A DNA stretch of 64,000 bases from Calliopum simillimum (GCA_951812925.1 OX638368.1:2852001-2916000), one strand, 5' to 3'. Positions 52,685 to 64,000 are shown, numbered from the stretch's first letter. The notes: a model not told the origin generated them from the letters alone. Numbers and translations: made by a program.

Positions 52685-54830
52685 TACCAAAATTGTCATT
52701 TTGGTGTAAATAAGCAACAGATGAAAATGGGCTAAATACCAGTTTCAAAATCGAAAAATGCTCCTTAAAATGGACGCTTTTTATTTTATTTTTCTCTTTT
52801 AAATTTTCCAAAGCTAGAGAAATACATTGCGGATTCGACTTTAGTGGAACAGGAGCATTCCACTGTTGGTACGGGACAAATCGTACGCATTTTTTGAGTT
52901 TAAACCTTAAATTAAAGACAAACCAGAATGTTATCAAAAAAAGCATCTAGTACATTTATTTTGTGTGACGTAGAACTATTAAAACCAATTATTTGTTCTT
53001 CATAATATTTATAGATAGGGAGTAATTAATAAGAAAAGAAGTTCGTTTGTACGGGACAGCCCAAATCTACCATACTTTCCATTTTTTGACTTTGTAGCAA
53101 GTTTTTAGCTAAATTAATAAGCTTCAAAAATTAGCAAAAATATTTTTGTATAGACTAAGGGGTCATGGTATAGTAAAGCAATAATAGTTTGAAAAAACAT
53201 TTATCTAAATGAGAGTTATTAAATAAAAATTTAATTGTTTGTACGGGACATTTTCGTTTGTACGGGACTCGTACGAAATACATGTATATTTAATTAGTTT
53301 TAAATCATTTTTTAAATGAAACCATAACACTATGATTATCCCAAGCGTGTTTCTTGAATGTTACTTGATGGCCATTAACTGAAATTTAATGAACTTTTGA
53401 TATTCCTAAGATAGGCTCATGGCTGAACATTTTTAATTTTTTAAGCTACTTATTTCTGATTCAGAGATGAAAAAATTCTCGTAGAGGGTACTAAAGTGGC
53501 TGCTAGTGTCGCGAAATTTTTTGCGTTTTTGATTACGGCACCTTCTCTTCGACTTCGACCTTTTTGACTTACAAGTCGTTTCAGATTACCCCAGACTCCG
53601 TGAATCACGCCTTTGGGATATGTCCATAAGTTACATAGATGCTGTTTAAGCATTACGTTAGCAGATTTTCAATGATATAAGCAAAAATTAACAAATCGTG
53701 ATCACGAACCCCTCTCTTATGATAAGACGTAAGCAGTTTTTCAAATACGAACAAGAATTCAGGAACTAAATTATTTTTATATTTAAAGCAATAGCGGCCA
53801 TACGGAAATTGAAAAAATCCTTGACACTTGTAATCAATTTTAAGGGCTTAAGTAAGACTTTAATTTAACATTTTTTTTTGTCTTGCGTAAGAATTTTATC
53901 GACCTCTCCTCCTGTATAAGCAACAATAAGCAAGTCTTGAACCACTCCCAACCTAAACATGCTTACGTTTTACTTGAACGGCCCTATATGAACACCATTT
54001 CATTTTTATATAACAGTTTTGCTCATATCTCATATAATTAATGGTCACAATTTCTTAAGTGCATATACATAATAAAGCCCCCTGAAAAGCAGTAACCAAC
54101 GGTGACCGTACCCATAATATATAATTTTTAAAGAGTTTTCTCAACAATATTAGAAAAAAAATTAATAGAAATCTTATTAAAATAAATATTGTGTTTGTAC
54201 GGGACAAGTAATAAGATAATAATTATTATACTTTAGGCAAAATAAAATCCGAAAATTAATGCACTTTTTAAGAGTACTCAAGTAACTAGCTTTAAATAAA
54301 ATGCTAATAAAATTAAACCGTTATGTGTGTAGACAGAAAATTAATTACATCGATTTGTGCGTTTGTACGGGACACCCATAACTGTTTTGTTTGTCGCGGC
54401 ATAATACAGATGTTTGCAAGATAGCTTTTTTGCAAATACTATTTATCAATACACTAGTCTATGACCTTAAACGACAGATATAATTTGTAACGTAACTCAT
54501 CATGGTTTAATAGAAAAACAATGATGAATATGATCAAAAATATACCTAGTAAAAAAAAAACTGGCACTTTCTTAAACTGTAAAAAACTGAGCCTAATACC
54601 AAGATTTTAATAAGAAATCAATTTGGATCCATTAAAACATATGAAACATCTGCTAAAAAATACCATTTTCAGTGGAATGCTCCAACAGTATAATTTTACT
54701 TTTTTTTTGTCATATTTAGGAACATTTTTCGGTTTTGAAAATGATTTCGGATCTATCAAATACTCTCCGTAATCGAGCAAATTTTACATGGTGCTTATTT
54801 ACATCAAAATCAAACCTTTGATGCCCGAGA
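52685..54830. repeat. Outer inverted repeat around the TACGGGAC element
   Basis: Left GTAAATAAGCAACAG, then CAAAATCGAAAAATGCTCC, is inverted at right (about 54715-54808: GGAACATTTTTCGGTTTTGA, GGTGCTTATTTAC). A third copy (GTAAATAAGCATCATG, CAAAACTGAAAAATGCTCC) is near 57219-57295, and AAACTACAGAA, AAATAAATYGC blocks recur at 9778 and 57404. The host repeat of the inner element is probably this family. Confidence 0.55.
52852..54683. mobile_element. 1.8 kb element with iterated TTTGTACGGGACA
   Basis: Ends GGAGCATTCCACTG / CAGTGGAATGCTCC (exact 14-base inverses), with AACA outside both. TACGGGAC occurs at 52870, 53050, 53242, 53261, 54198 and 54366, all forward, mostly as GTTTGTACGGGAC. No recognised coding region. 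Confidence 0.75.
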
Positions 54831-54963
54831 AACCAAATTCCGAGAATTTTTAAAGTTTTCCATACAAATATTGTGTTTTTGTCACAAAAAAAATTCTACC
54901 ATAACACAGTGGAACATTTTTCAAGTCATTGATTGATTTTTTCATATGGCTATATCTCGGTAA

Positions 54964-55292
54964 AAGTGAATTTGGCCATAAAAGTGAATTTGGCCACTAT
55001 ATTTGCAGCGCTTGCCGGATCCAGCTTTAAGCTTATAACTTACTGCGTGGGGCGTTGCCGAGAAGATTATACTAATGAAGCATGGATCGAAAAACGATGG
55101 GAAATAACTCTCCAAGTGGTACCCACCAGAGTGTGGTTAATCCACCTGCCTCGGCAGCATGCACATCGGATTTGGAGGTGCAAGAAACATGCATAGTTAG
55201 GAATGATTCTCCTATAACTGGAACCAATATGGTTTCTCAAAATTTTTTGGCCCTATGCTCCTCCTAGGAGTTAAAGGAGAATACATACATAC
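54964..55292 (+). mobile_element. Short retroposon with 12 bp target duplication
   Basis: ATATCTCGGTAA stands on both sides (54952-54963 and 55293-55304). The insert ends in a (CATA)n tail after CTAGGAGTTAAAGGAGAATA. A long duplication and a simple-sequence 3' tail are marks of target-primed reverse transcription (SINE or truncated non-LTR). Small frames (MDRKTMGNNSPSGTHQSVVN) could be a gag start, but I cannot place the family. Confidence 0.75.
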
Positions 55293-55304
55293 ATATCTCG
55301 GTAA

Positions 55305-56840
55305 CGAGCCGAGATATTGTTTTGATGACTTCAGCAATGTTGTAGCTATTGTATAAAAGAAAAAAAATGCCCAATAAACTTAACCGAAAAAAATTCATCT
55401 AGTGCCTTAAAATCGCAAAAATTACCATAAAATCCTTATATGAGTCAACTTTGCAAAACGCTCTGGCAGAATTACTTATTTCGGCGAGTACTTCGACGCC
55501 TTATAACGGATTTTAGTTCACTTTTCATGTGTCGCACTGTGTAATTAAAGTTTTCACCAGAGTCAAAATATTTTGTGGGAAATCTAGCAATAAGGCAAGG
55601 AAAATATTTTAATGGTTACAAGAACAATTTTTTTTGGCGACTCACCTTAATGTTTGTAGATATATATACAAAAATTATCTTTCTTTTGCGTTCTACGAAT
55701 TAATTTAATTCACATTTATTAAAAGCATATATATATTTATACTTTCCCAAAATAAAGAAAGAGGTTAATAAACAAACAAACACTATACACAAAACTGTGC
55801 AAATATTAGATACATTTATAAGTCGTAAAAAGAGAAGGTGTAAATTAAGAAAAAATTTAATGAAAAACACGTTAACTTCAAGATAATGTAAACAATATTT
55901 AATGATCAGAATATCATATATGACGATACAGTAGTTACTGCATATCTTTAGTGATTCACAAGTTTTGCTTTGAATTTATATCATATCAATGTCGATGCGT
56001 AGAGTCTTTGCAAAATAAATGAGAAATGTATAACAAAAGTTATTATGTATCATTAAAGTTGCCAAGTTATTTTAAGTGAAAATCAGAAGATTCTTAACAG
56101 AAAATCAATACAAGTAAAAATACACCAATATTTCCAGTTGTCGATTTTCAATCAATTCAAAATATTTTAAATTGTGTGCATATCTGAACAAACGATGTTA
56201 AGAAAACATACCGTAATTAATCGTCTTCAATCGACATTGCTCGTAGACTTTTTGAACCAACTTTCTTGACATGATATTTTATTCAAGAGCTCCCCGGTTG
56301 AGTTTTCAGAAATTTGTGAAATTCAATGCAATCATATTGCAAATAATTTTTCGCAAATAAAATCATATTGAGCGTTTAAATTTCCGATCGTTTAGCCATC
56401 AGCTGGAAATCAAGAGCAGATTCAATCACAAGACCAGATTAATAGCCTTAGCATGGAAAACGAAACGAATCTAATGACTGATTTACAACTGCTTACATCT
56501 TAAAAGTTAAGACAAGAATTAAAATTTTTGTTCAAAAACTTTATACTTTGAGTTAAAATGAATGCTTAAGTCAAAGCAAGTTCTTCATAAAAGTTTCAAT
56601 CGACTGATCGACCTATCGAAAGTGAAATTAGTGGCCTTTCTACGCTTGGAAAATTTTTTTGATTTTGTATCAGAAACAACAACAAACTACAATTTCAACG
56701 AATTTGTTCATAAAATTTCCTAGTGTAAATTTAATTTAATTCATCTATCTTTTGGGTTTTTTTTAATTCAAAGATTGATTATTTGGTAAACTTTTTATTG
56801 ATACGTAATCGTTACGATAAAGGTGAAATGTAAGTCTTAA
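55305..56840. other. No gene or bounded repeat recognised
   Basis: AT-rich DNA upstream of Lk6. On the minus strand a consensus donor AAG/GTGAGT lies at about 55645-55654, but the upstream sequence has stops in all frames I checked, so at most it ends a noncoding exon. Confidence 0.35.
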
Positions 56841-56844
56841 AGAT

Positions 56845-56958
56845 ATTCACTCTTATCATCGACTAAAATAGACTGTCGATTTTTCATTCGTATCCTTTTT
56901 AATAACACGAATGAAAATAATCGACCGTCGAAGTACGTCTGCGATGATAAGGGTGATT
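56845..56958. mobile_element. 114 bp MITE with TTATCATCG ends
   Basis: ATTCACTCTTATCATCGAC at left and GCGATGATAAGGGTGATT at right, with further inverted matches inside (CGAATGAAAATAATCGAC against GTCGATTTTTCATTCG). Related in its ends to the MITE at 3465-3685. Confidence 0.7.
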
Positions 56959-58300
56959 AAATTTAATAACATATTGCTATTATTTTCATATAGACTTGGT
57001 GTTAATAATTTTTGCTTTTTGTTTAATTTCAAATAAACACTCTTTTTAAACAGTTTAAGCGGGTAATCTTTCGATACGTAGTAGATAAGAATACGATTAT
57101 GACCTTAAAGGTCAAGCATGTCTTAAACACACCATATTTACCTTGATTTGCAAAAAAATAAAAATATCAGAAAAATAAGGTACCTTAATTCACAATCATA
57201 AAAAGTTTATTTTTGAAGTAAATAAGCATCATGTTAAACTTGAATTGTTTCAGAGAACGGACCCGAAACAGTTTTCAAAACTGAAAAATGCTCCTAAGCA
57301 TAGCAAAATTTTGTATTTTAAAATTTAAAACTTTTTGTAGTTTTGACGTTATTGATAATTAATTTATTTTAATTTTTAAGCTTAAATGGACAAAATTTTC
57401 AAAACTACAGAACTCAACAAGAAATAAATTGCCGATTAATCCTTTGCACATCCTTAAAGAACGTTTTTTTTTTATTTATTTTTATATGAAACTAAGTAGT
57501 TGACCTGGCAAAGGATACTGCGGTGATTGAGATTTTTTTTTCTTGAATCACAATTTTACATTTCGGACCATATTGCTTAAAATTGGTACACCCTATATGG
57601 TTGATATCTTCTTTTTTATGGGGCACAATTTTCTCGAAAAGACTATGATAGTTTTCTGGACCGTTTACAAGCAATGGACAATTTCTTACAAAGGATCTTA
57701 TAAATTACCCCAAAATGACAAAAATGGGGGGGGTAAATTGTTACTTGAGGAAAAGAAATTTCTTTTTTCCATTAGCAATTTCTCAAAGTCATCAATAATG
57801 TTGGAATTTATTTTAACGGACTTTTGTGCAGACCAAATTCTCTCCAAAAAAAAGGGGTAAGATATCCCATTTGTGACGATCTCAGACCTGTAGGAACAAA
57901 CGGAATCGGAATCAGCGACCTAAATCATTAACAAAAAATTAACAAGTTCGCATTCAGATTACATTTGCCTCAATTTTTTGTAGTGTGTTTTTAACATTTT
58001 TTCAAAACAGGCCGCCATTTTGTCAATTTCCAAAATTTAAAAATCAAAATAACATTTGAAATACTACAAGAATCAATACACAAAAATAAATTTTGAGTAA
58101 AACTAATAATAAGAGAGGTTTATACCGCTCTGAACAGCTCTGTAAATCTATAGACAAAAACTTGTGACCCTTTTTTTACTATGTTAGAAATTGAGTACGA
58201 CTTTGAGTTAAATATTATAAGAAAGTTAAAAGTGTGTAGATTTGCACAAATTTATTTTAACTAGAATCGCCCAATGGTCAAAATTTGACCACAAATGTAT
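56959..58300. other. AT-rich DNA with repeat fragments, no gene
   Basis: Contains the 57219-57295 copy of the GTAAATAAGCA repeat. Frames of 60-105 codons near 57492-57860 lack recognisable domains. Confidence 0.4.
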
Positions 58301-58304
58301 TATA

Positions 58305-59315
58305 TAATTTTGGTAGTGTTTGGACAGTTTTTCTGCTATTTGGTACAAAATAGAAAAGCTTATTTATCATCCCTGTTACAATGACAAATGTAAAATTAAA
58401 AGAAAACAAAAAACATGAAGCCTGTGCCAGTCAGCTTTTTGTTTTTCACTTTGTGCTGTGTCCTCAGATCAGCTCTGTGTGACCGCGTATTTTGTCGTTA
58501 TAAATATTATATATTTTCATATCATTTTACCTGGCTTAAAGGCAAAATATTAAAATAATTTTAACTTTGTGCACATTTACAAACAAATACCTTTTTAATG
58601 GTGTATAATTCAAAGTCGTGCTCCATTTCTAGCATAGTAAAAAAGGTAGGACAAATTTTTGTCTTGCGTATTAATATATAGATTAGGCCGGGTCAATTTG
58701 TTCGGGAGGCAAAAAATTGGCAAAGAGTATAGCAACAAAAAAATCTATGGACAATTCTAAAAAACTTTGACCTAGAAACCATGGGTCTAAAATCAATATC
58801 GAGCCGCCGTAAATTGCGTTGAAGTTTTGTATGTAGTACTTTAAAATACAATAAGAAAAAGAAAAAATTAAAATTTTTTTTTTACTTGTTTCATATAAAA
58901 TTATTCAAAGTATTTGAATTTTTTGTTTTTTTTATTGAATTTTAAAGTACATACTACTACAAAACTTCAACGCAATTTACGGCGGCTCGATATTGATTTA
59001 AGGCCCATGGTTTCTTGGGCAAAGTTTCTTAGAATTTTTCGTAGATTGTTTTGTTGCTATACTTTTTGCCGCAAAAAAATTTGACCCGGCCTAATATATA
59101 TATATGTTGCCTCTAAGCCAGGTAATATTTAATACAAATTTTTCAATATTAACAACAAAATACTCGGTCACATAGAACTGGTAAATAGGATGAAGAACAA
59201 GAGAAATACAAAAAGCAAAGCACCGACTTTATGTTTTGTCTACGTTTCGCTTTACATTGTACCAGGGATGACGAATGAAAAAAAAAAGTGCTAAGTGTCC
59301 AAAAAGTACCAAAAT
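58305..59315. repeat. 1 kb foldback interrupted by a MITE
   Basis: TTTTGGTAGTGTTTGGAC (58308) is inverted as GTCCAAAAAGTACCAAAA (59298). CATCCCTGTTACAATG against CATTGTACCAGGGATG and ACCTGGCTTAAAGGCAA against TTGCCTCTAAGCCAGGT confirm the arms. The MITE at 58686-59091 sits near the middle. Confidence 0.82.
58686..59091. mobile_element. Palindromic MITE, GGCCGGGTCAA ends, TA flanks
   Basis: GGCCGGGTCAA at left and TTGACCCGGCC at right are exact inverses with TA outside each. Long arms match (CGAGCCGCCGTAAATTGCGT against ACGCAATTTACGGCGGCTCG) around a 100-base AT-rich loop. Non-autonomous Tc1/mariner-type. Confidence 0.9.
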
Positions 59316-59319
59316 TATT

Positions 59320-60780
59320 TAATTTATTTCCATTGGAAAAATCTGAGTAACTTTAAGATGGAATCGATCATAAGATCACTATGTGATTGAAAAAAATTTA
59401 AGTTAAGGAAAGTTGACGAAAGTAAAGCCAGAAAAAAACTACCATAAAAAATACAAAATAATTTGACAGACTGCAGCAACAACAACAAACGTTGAAAAAA
59501 AAAAGAAAAAAACAAGTGAAAAATAAATAGGTATGGAAGAAAATGAACAAACAACCGACTATAAAATGCGAGTGTGGACAAAGATAAAGTTGATATATTC
59601 GCTGATAGATTGGACAAACAATATGTGTAGATAGATATGTTGCTCACAAGCTACAAAACAAATTTGAGCAAAAGACGAAATTTTGTGTAATAAAATTGAC
59701 AAGTATAACGCACATACATCTGAAAAGTTGAAGACAAACCGAAGTGATGCATCGTAATCACCATTAATTAAATTAAGTGAAAAATTGTGGAAATAAACGA
59801 CAAAAAATTATTGTAAAACGAGGTGAAATGAAACGACGGAATGAAACATGCGTTCTCTGACAGATGCGAGTTGAATTGCGCCGCAGTGGCCAAAAGTCAA
59901 CACCGTCTCACACGCTTACATCAAGGTCGCACACCATGTTGTTACTATCGAAAGGGGTTACGGCGCTGACAAGGGTAAAAAAAAAATATGGTGTGATGGT
60001 GCGGCGAAGTCACACGTACACAGTACGCTAGAACTTGTTCTGTTCTTAGTTTTCTTTTCTATGTTCAATTAAAGTTAAATAAGAAATATTTATAGGTATT
60101 TTATCAATTTTTTTTATTTAGATATGGCACGCGGGTTAATTTTTTCGGCATTCGGCCTACGACAACTTTCATAGTAGATGGTTGTGTTTGTGTGTGTTCT
60201 TTTATTTTCTTGTACATATTTATTATTTATTACGGTATGATTACAAACACGCACTTTACTTAAATTTCACGTTCAGGTTTACTCATTTATTAAATTGCAA
60301 ATATTTACCAATCATTTTCTTGTTTTGGTTCTTCTGGTTGAAGCGAAATAAAATAATTTTAACCTAATTTTGACTAATTTTAAAGTTAATACGCAAAAGA
60401 AATCGCCACACAGCATGGCAGCCATGCAGTCCGTCCACGAATCGAACAGAAAGAAACAGAAACATCAACAGCGACAAAAGTTGCTCCGACCCGAATCCGA
60501 ATTTAAAATTGTGCTCACGACGCGATTCGAATCGTTTCATTTCAGTCTCTTTCGGCCATGTTTAGGTGATGATGATGGTGGTGGTAGTCGTTGTCGTCAT
60601 CGTTGTCGTGCTTTTGTCGGCTTTTTCGACTACACTGCTGTCGGTGTTGTTGTTCTTAAGTTTGGCGGTTTTGCTCAAAATGACCCAGACTTCAAATAGC
60701 AACGAAATGCTTTAGAGTTGCCTTTTATAAATAAAATATGTAGTTTATTTTGTTCTAGCCGCCCCTAACGCAACGAAAAA
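59320..60780 (-). promoter_or_regulatory. Possible Lk6 promoter / 5' leader region
   Basis: This 1.4 kb stretch lacks the repeats seen elsewhere and is locally GC-richer (60380-60690), with minus-strand CAACAACAACACC, ACCACCACCATCATCATC triplet runs typical of fly 5' UTRs. It lies 10 kb upstream of the first Lk6 coding exon seen. No TATA, initiator or splice link was established. A plus-strand 109-codon frame here has no recognised domain. Confidence 0.25.
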
Positions 60781-61146
60781 GAGATTTATATTTGACAGTA
60801 AATATCATAAGCGGTAAAATTAAAGATGTTTTTCTTTTCTTCTTAATATTTATCTTCCATTTGCTTTGTTTTTAATGATATGTCAAAGGTGTACGTACCA
60901 CTTGGTCGAAAATAGCCAAAATCGGTACCACTGCTCAGATTTATCCGCAGATTTAAAGTAAATCTCTTCAGAAATAGATTTATTTCTGTATGCTAAATCA
61001 TATGATTTATACCAAGATTTAGATCTATATTTCAAAACAGCCGTAAATCACCTCATAAACCTCCGGTGGAAACATAGTATTAGGCTTTTAACCATGTTAG
61101 TGAAACTTGAAAAAGATGAAGATTAGGGTGAACAAAAACTTAATTT

Positions 61147-61653
61147 TCATCGTTCGCAGGCAATAGGGGATTCCGCTTTTTTTCGTAAATCAATCCATCT
61201 TCGGCAAAGGATTACCGTCCATTTTCCCGAATGCATCATCCCGACAGACCATTTTCCCGACAACCAATATCCCGACAAACAATTTTCCCGACAACCTTTT
61301 TCCCGACAACCTTTTTCCCGACAGCTCTTTTCCCGACAAACAATTTTCCCGACAACATTTTTGCCGACAACGTTTTTCCCGACAATGATGTTTACAGCCA
61401 ATTCCTCGACAATTTTTTCTGATTCACACTCTTCTTGGTTAGGAGGATGCGAATGCATCGATTCTCGCGGACCTCTTAAGACGACGACGTTTCCATCAGC
61501 GGCCGTCATGGACACCGCTCTTGCCTCGCATTCCCGTTTTCGCAGACGTCGGCAATCCCAATAGGTTGTCTCATCTCGCACTCTCGATCGCAAATAAACG
61601 AAACCGTCCACGACTAACTTGTTACCAACAATTTTCGCGTCGTAAATATTCAT
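61147..61653 (-). CDS. FLYWCH-type zinc-finger ORF
   Basis: 168 codons. Residues about 10-75 form a full FLYWCH domain: KLVVDGFVYLRSRVRDETTY, WDCRRLRKRECEAR, then VVVLRGPRESMHSHPPN; the two Cys (WDC, REC) and two His (HSH) ligands are intact. After the finger (EECESEKIVEEL) the frame reads the minisatellite arm as VVGKNVVGK, CREKGCREKGCREN and ends SPIACER. FLYWCH domains in insects occur in host chromatin proteins and in MULE/Phantom transposons; the repeat setting favours a transposon-captured exon. The ATG abuts a divergent plus-strand ATG at 61655. Confidence 0.65.
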   Translation of the reverse strand: MNIYDAKIVGNKLVVDGFVYLRSRVRDETTYWDCRRLRKRECEARAVSMTAADGNVVVLRGPRESMHSHPPNQEECESEKIVEELAVNIIVGKNVVGKNVVGKIVCREKSCREKGCREKGCRENCLSGYWLSGKWSVGMMHSGKWTVILCRRWIDLRKKAESPIACER

Positions 61654-61923
61654 AATGCCGAAAAATGTGAAAGATGAAAAATCAAGAGATCAAAGGAACT
61701 ATCAAATTTTGAAAACAAAAACATGTCAAGCAGCCGTCGCTAAGAGACTGTTATCGGCTTGTCGTGAAATTGGCTGTAAACATAATTGTCGGGAAAAACG
61801 TTGTCGGCAAAAATGTTGTCGGGAAAATTGTTTGTCGGGAAAAGAGCTGTCGGGAAAAAGGTTGTCGGGAAAATTGTCGGGAAAATGGTCTGTCGTGATA
61901 TTGCATTCGGGAAAGTGACCGGG
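61217..61923. mobile_element. Inverted minisatellite element (TTTTCCCGACAAC units) around the FLYWCH ORF
   Basis: The left arm 61217-61426 is about ten units of TTTTCCCGACAAC with variants (CCCGACAAACAA, GCCGACAACG). The right arm 61772-61923 is the same in reverse order and strand (TTGTCGGGAAAA). Both outer ends carry CCCGAATGCA/TGCATTCGGG and GACAGACCATTTTCCC. The arms sit about 350 bases apart and enclose the FLYWCH exon. TIRs made of subrepeats are known from some MULE and foldback elements. Confidence 0.75.
61655..61918 (+). other. Divergent plus-strand ORF running into the right arm
   Basis: 87 codons: MPKNVKDEKSRDQRNYQILK, CQAAVAKRLLSACREIG, then a Cys-rich translation of the arm (CREKRCRQKCCREN). 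Because the arms are inverted, its C-terminus resembles that of the FLYWCH ORF. No known domain; probably incidental. Confidence 0.25.
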
Positions 61924-62295
61924 AACATCGGCAAAGAGTACGTTTTGGCAAGTGATGCCAAACGAGGCTATTTTTTGCAGATATTAGATCACCAAGCGTA
62001 ACCAAAGGAGATTTATGAGATGATTTTCGGCTGTTCCTAGATTTACTTGACGCTCGCCAGATATCCGGTATCCGGTCAAAACACTATCCGTTGCATCTCT
62101 AGTTTTTTTGAACTTTTTTTTTTAAAACTGGATTTTAATAGCTTGATATGTTCCACAGAAAATCTACGGGAAATTTCACTAGAAGTTACCAATGACAAGA
62201 AATGCGTAGAACTAAAGAATTTACAATAAATAAAGCACAAGATACCAATAATAAAAATAAAAAGAACGAAAGTAACAACGTTCTTTGAACTGCCG

Positions 62296-63353
62296 CACAG
62301 TGCGAAATTTGGGAGGTTTAGCGGAACTTTATTAAATTTTTGAAATACATAAAACGCATAAGATTAATCGTTATTTCGGTAGCTTAATATCCCACCTTAA
62401 AAACCTCATACTCAGTTTGGTGAATAACCCTGCGAAACAACTGCAAAATGCACCTGGAACTTGCATTAATTATTCATTCATAATTTTTGACTATAGAAAG
62501 CTTTTCGATTTGTTTCAGTTTATAGATTGGTACATAACAACGGTAAGTCGGTAGGACGCGAAAATTTTTTCATTTATTTTTTATTAAAAATGTCACTTAT
62601 TGGCATTCAAATAATTGCAGAATCTTTTCTTATTCTTGTGTGATTTGTTTTTGAAAATTGTGCTTTTTAAGAAGTTCATAAGATTTACATTTTCAACTTC
62701 ATTGGATACTTTAAAAGGTGTTACCACAAATCGCCATTTTGAAACGTACAAAATTTGAAAGGTACGTTTATCCTCTACTGGAAACACAAAACATCTTCCG
62801 CGATATTTTGCGATCCTCTTTTAAACTAAACCTTTGCCAGAATGCCTTTGGAAATTTCATATGACACCGAAATTTCATGAAAAACCGACATCGGACGCCA
62901 TCGTTGGTTTCGTTTTGGAAAAAACAGGCTCACCAACACGAACATCTGACACTCTCCATAGTTGAAAGGTCACTATTCGTACGCTAGTTTATAACATACA
63001 AAAAAGGTAGGGGGAATCCTCTCGAAATTTAGAAGCATTTCTGAAATAAAAATGCAAGAAACAGCAAATACCCCTTGTCTTACCCTTCATTTTTTATGGT
63101 GTTTTGATAAGAAAATGGTTATATCTATCAAGTTTCATAGCGATATCTGGTATGGGACCAAAAATACAACGTTTTAAGCATTTCCAAATATGGGGGGTAT
63201 ATGTAATAGCCCCTTGTCTGGTCCCCCTTAATTTTTGCATAGTGTTTTGCCAATTAAATATATGTCCAAGTATTAAGTTTCATAACTATAACTGCTATAT
63301 GTGCTGAGATATGAATAAAGTTCCGCTACACTCTGAAAATTTCGTACTTTGTG
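62296..63353. mobile_element. 1.06 kb element with CACAGTGCGAAATTT ends
   Basis: Left CACAGTGCGAAATTTGGGAG, then TAGCGGAACTTTATT; right AATAAAGTTCCGCTACACTC, then AAATTTCGTACTTTGTG. The inverse match extends about 40 bases with mismatches. CCG flanks both sides. No transposase frame. Confidence 0.65.
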
Positions 63354-63689
63354 CCGCACCAATTTTTTTATTTTTTATTTTTTTGTATTTTTTGCGCATA
63401 ATTCTTTAGTTCTAGGCATTTCATGCCTTTGATGATACCCAAGAAATTTTTCTGTAAAATATGCACGGCATGCCTGAACCCGTTTTAAATCGAAAGTCAT
63501 AGCACATCAAATTTTTTTCCAGATTCTGTTTACATTTAAACATTTAAATGATGTTTAACCCCTTCTTCTAGTTGGGCTATTTTCCCCATATAAAGAAAAA
63601 AAATTTTTCGAACTACAATAAACAGAAATCAAAATAATCACATTCGATGTGTTCTGAAAAATATTTTTTTGTCAATTTTTGAAGATATG

Positions 63690-64000
63690 TTTAATAGTTA
63701 TTATTTAACATATCATTTATTCGTCAAATCTGGTAAAGTACTTGAAAGACCTTGTATTTGTTTTTAAAAACTAATTTAAATTATGTTGAAATCTTTTTTT
63801 TTCTCGGTGATATCCTGACTTAAAAAGACAAAAAAGTGCAAAAAACTCATTTTTTCAATTTTTCGGTCTACGATATCTCATAAAAACATAAAGATATCGA
63901 CATTTTTGAAATTAGGTTTTAAAGAAAAAGATTAGGGCTTTCAAGTAAGTGCATTACCAGATTTAACGTATAAATGGTATGTTAAACAGTTATATAGCTT
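63690..64000. repeat. Foldback cut by the window end
   Basis: TTTAACATATCATTTATTCG and TCAAATCTGGTAAAGTACTTG (63706-63745) are inverted at 63938-63990 (CAAGTAAGTGCATTACCAGA, TTTAACGTATAAATGGTATG). The loop has opposed GATATC blocks. A further copy of the arm lies at 36063-36110. The right boundary is outside the window. Confidence 0.65.

Noticed and set aside
55645..55720. Minus-strand consensus donor as the missing first coding exon of Lk6
   Set aside because: The preceding sequence has stops shortly after each ATG and the phase does not fit the exon at 49205.
60370..60699. 109-codon plus-strand ORF
   Set aside because: No recognised domain; composition follows triplet repeats (GATGATGATGGTGGTGG) more consistent with an untranslated leader on the other strand.
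61231..61920. CRISPR-like array of short repeats
   Set aside because: Units abut without unique spacers, are degenerate, and stand in an insect genome next to eukaryotic spliced genes. It is a minisatellite.

Overview
This is a gene-poor, transposon-crowded stretch of an insect nuclear genome. Two spliced genes have clear fly orthologues: the CLC-2 type chloride channel ClC-a and the Mnk-family kinase Lk6. Introns run to more than 5 kb, the DNA is AT-rich, and the repeat ends are of insect type (Tc1/mariner, piggyBac-like, Helitron, Jockey-like). Together these suggest a higher dipteran with a bigger, more repeat-laden genome than Drosophila melanogaster. A tephritid-like fly is my guess; the sequence does not prove it.

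Layout. 1-4035: no recognised gene; a tandem repeat, a 1.1 kb foldback, a dispersed repeat and a MITE. 4036-29922 (+): sixteen ClC-a exons whose phases all agree (1006 codons if all are joined; the true start may lie upstream). The introns hold most of the mobile DNA: a Jockey-like RT fragment cut by a GATAA-flanked foldback, a TA-flanked 2.4 kb element with a nested repeat, a 310 bp MITE, two copies of a CCCAACGGG-ended MITE, two Helitrons (one broken by a three-deep nest), a non-LTR RNase H remnant, a TA-flanked element with a PHD-like Cys-rich ORF, a 2.1 kb near-perfect palindrome and a TTAA-flanked element. 29923-44315: intergenic and 3' flanks, with foldbacks, a TTAA-flanked 1.6 kb element, a Jockey-like fragment and a 2.1 kb TA-flanked element. 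44316-49205 (-): five Lk6 exons in phase (1261 codons plus stop); the extreme N-terminus is not found. 49206-64000: Lk6 upstream DNA with a decayed mariner with intact ends (51031-52219), iterated-motif repeats, a small retroposon with a 12 bp target duplication, a nested foldback/MITE, a possible promoter or leader, a FLYWCH zinc-finger ORF inside an inverted minisatellite, and more foldbacks.

The two genes converge (tail to tail) about 14 kb apart and show no shared pathway: ClC-a is a plasma-membrane chloride channel, Lk6 a MAPK-activated eIF4E kinase. The most unusual feature is the repeat population. Several apparently unrelated foldbacks each carry their own short motif repeated inside, and elements with different ends share the same internal modules. 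All boundaries were read by eye without alignment software.
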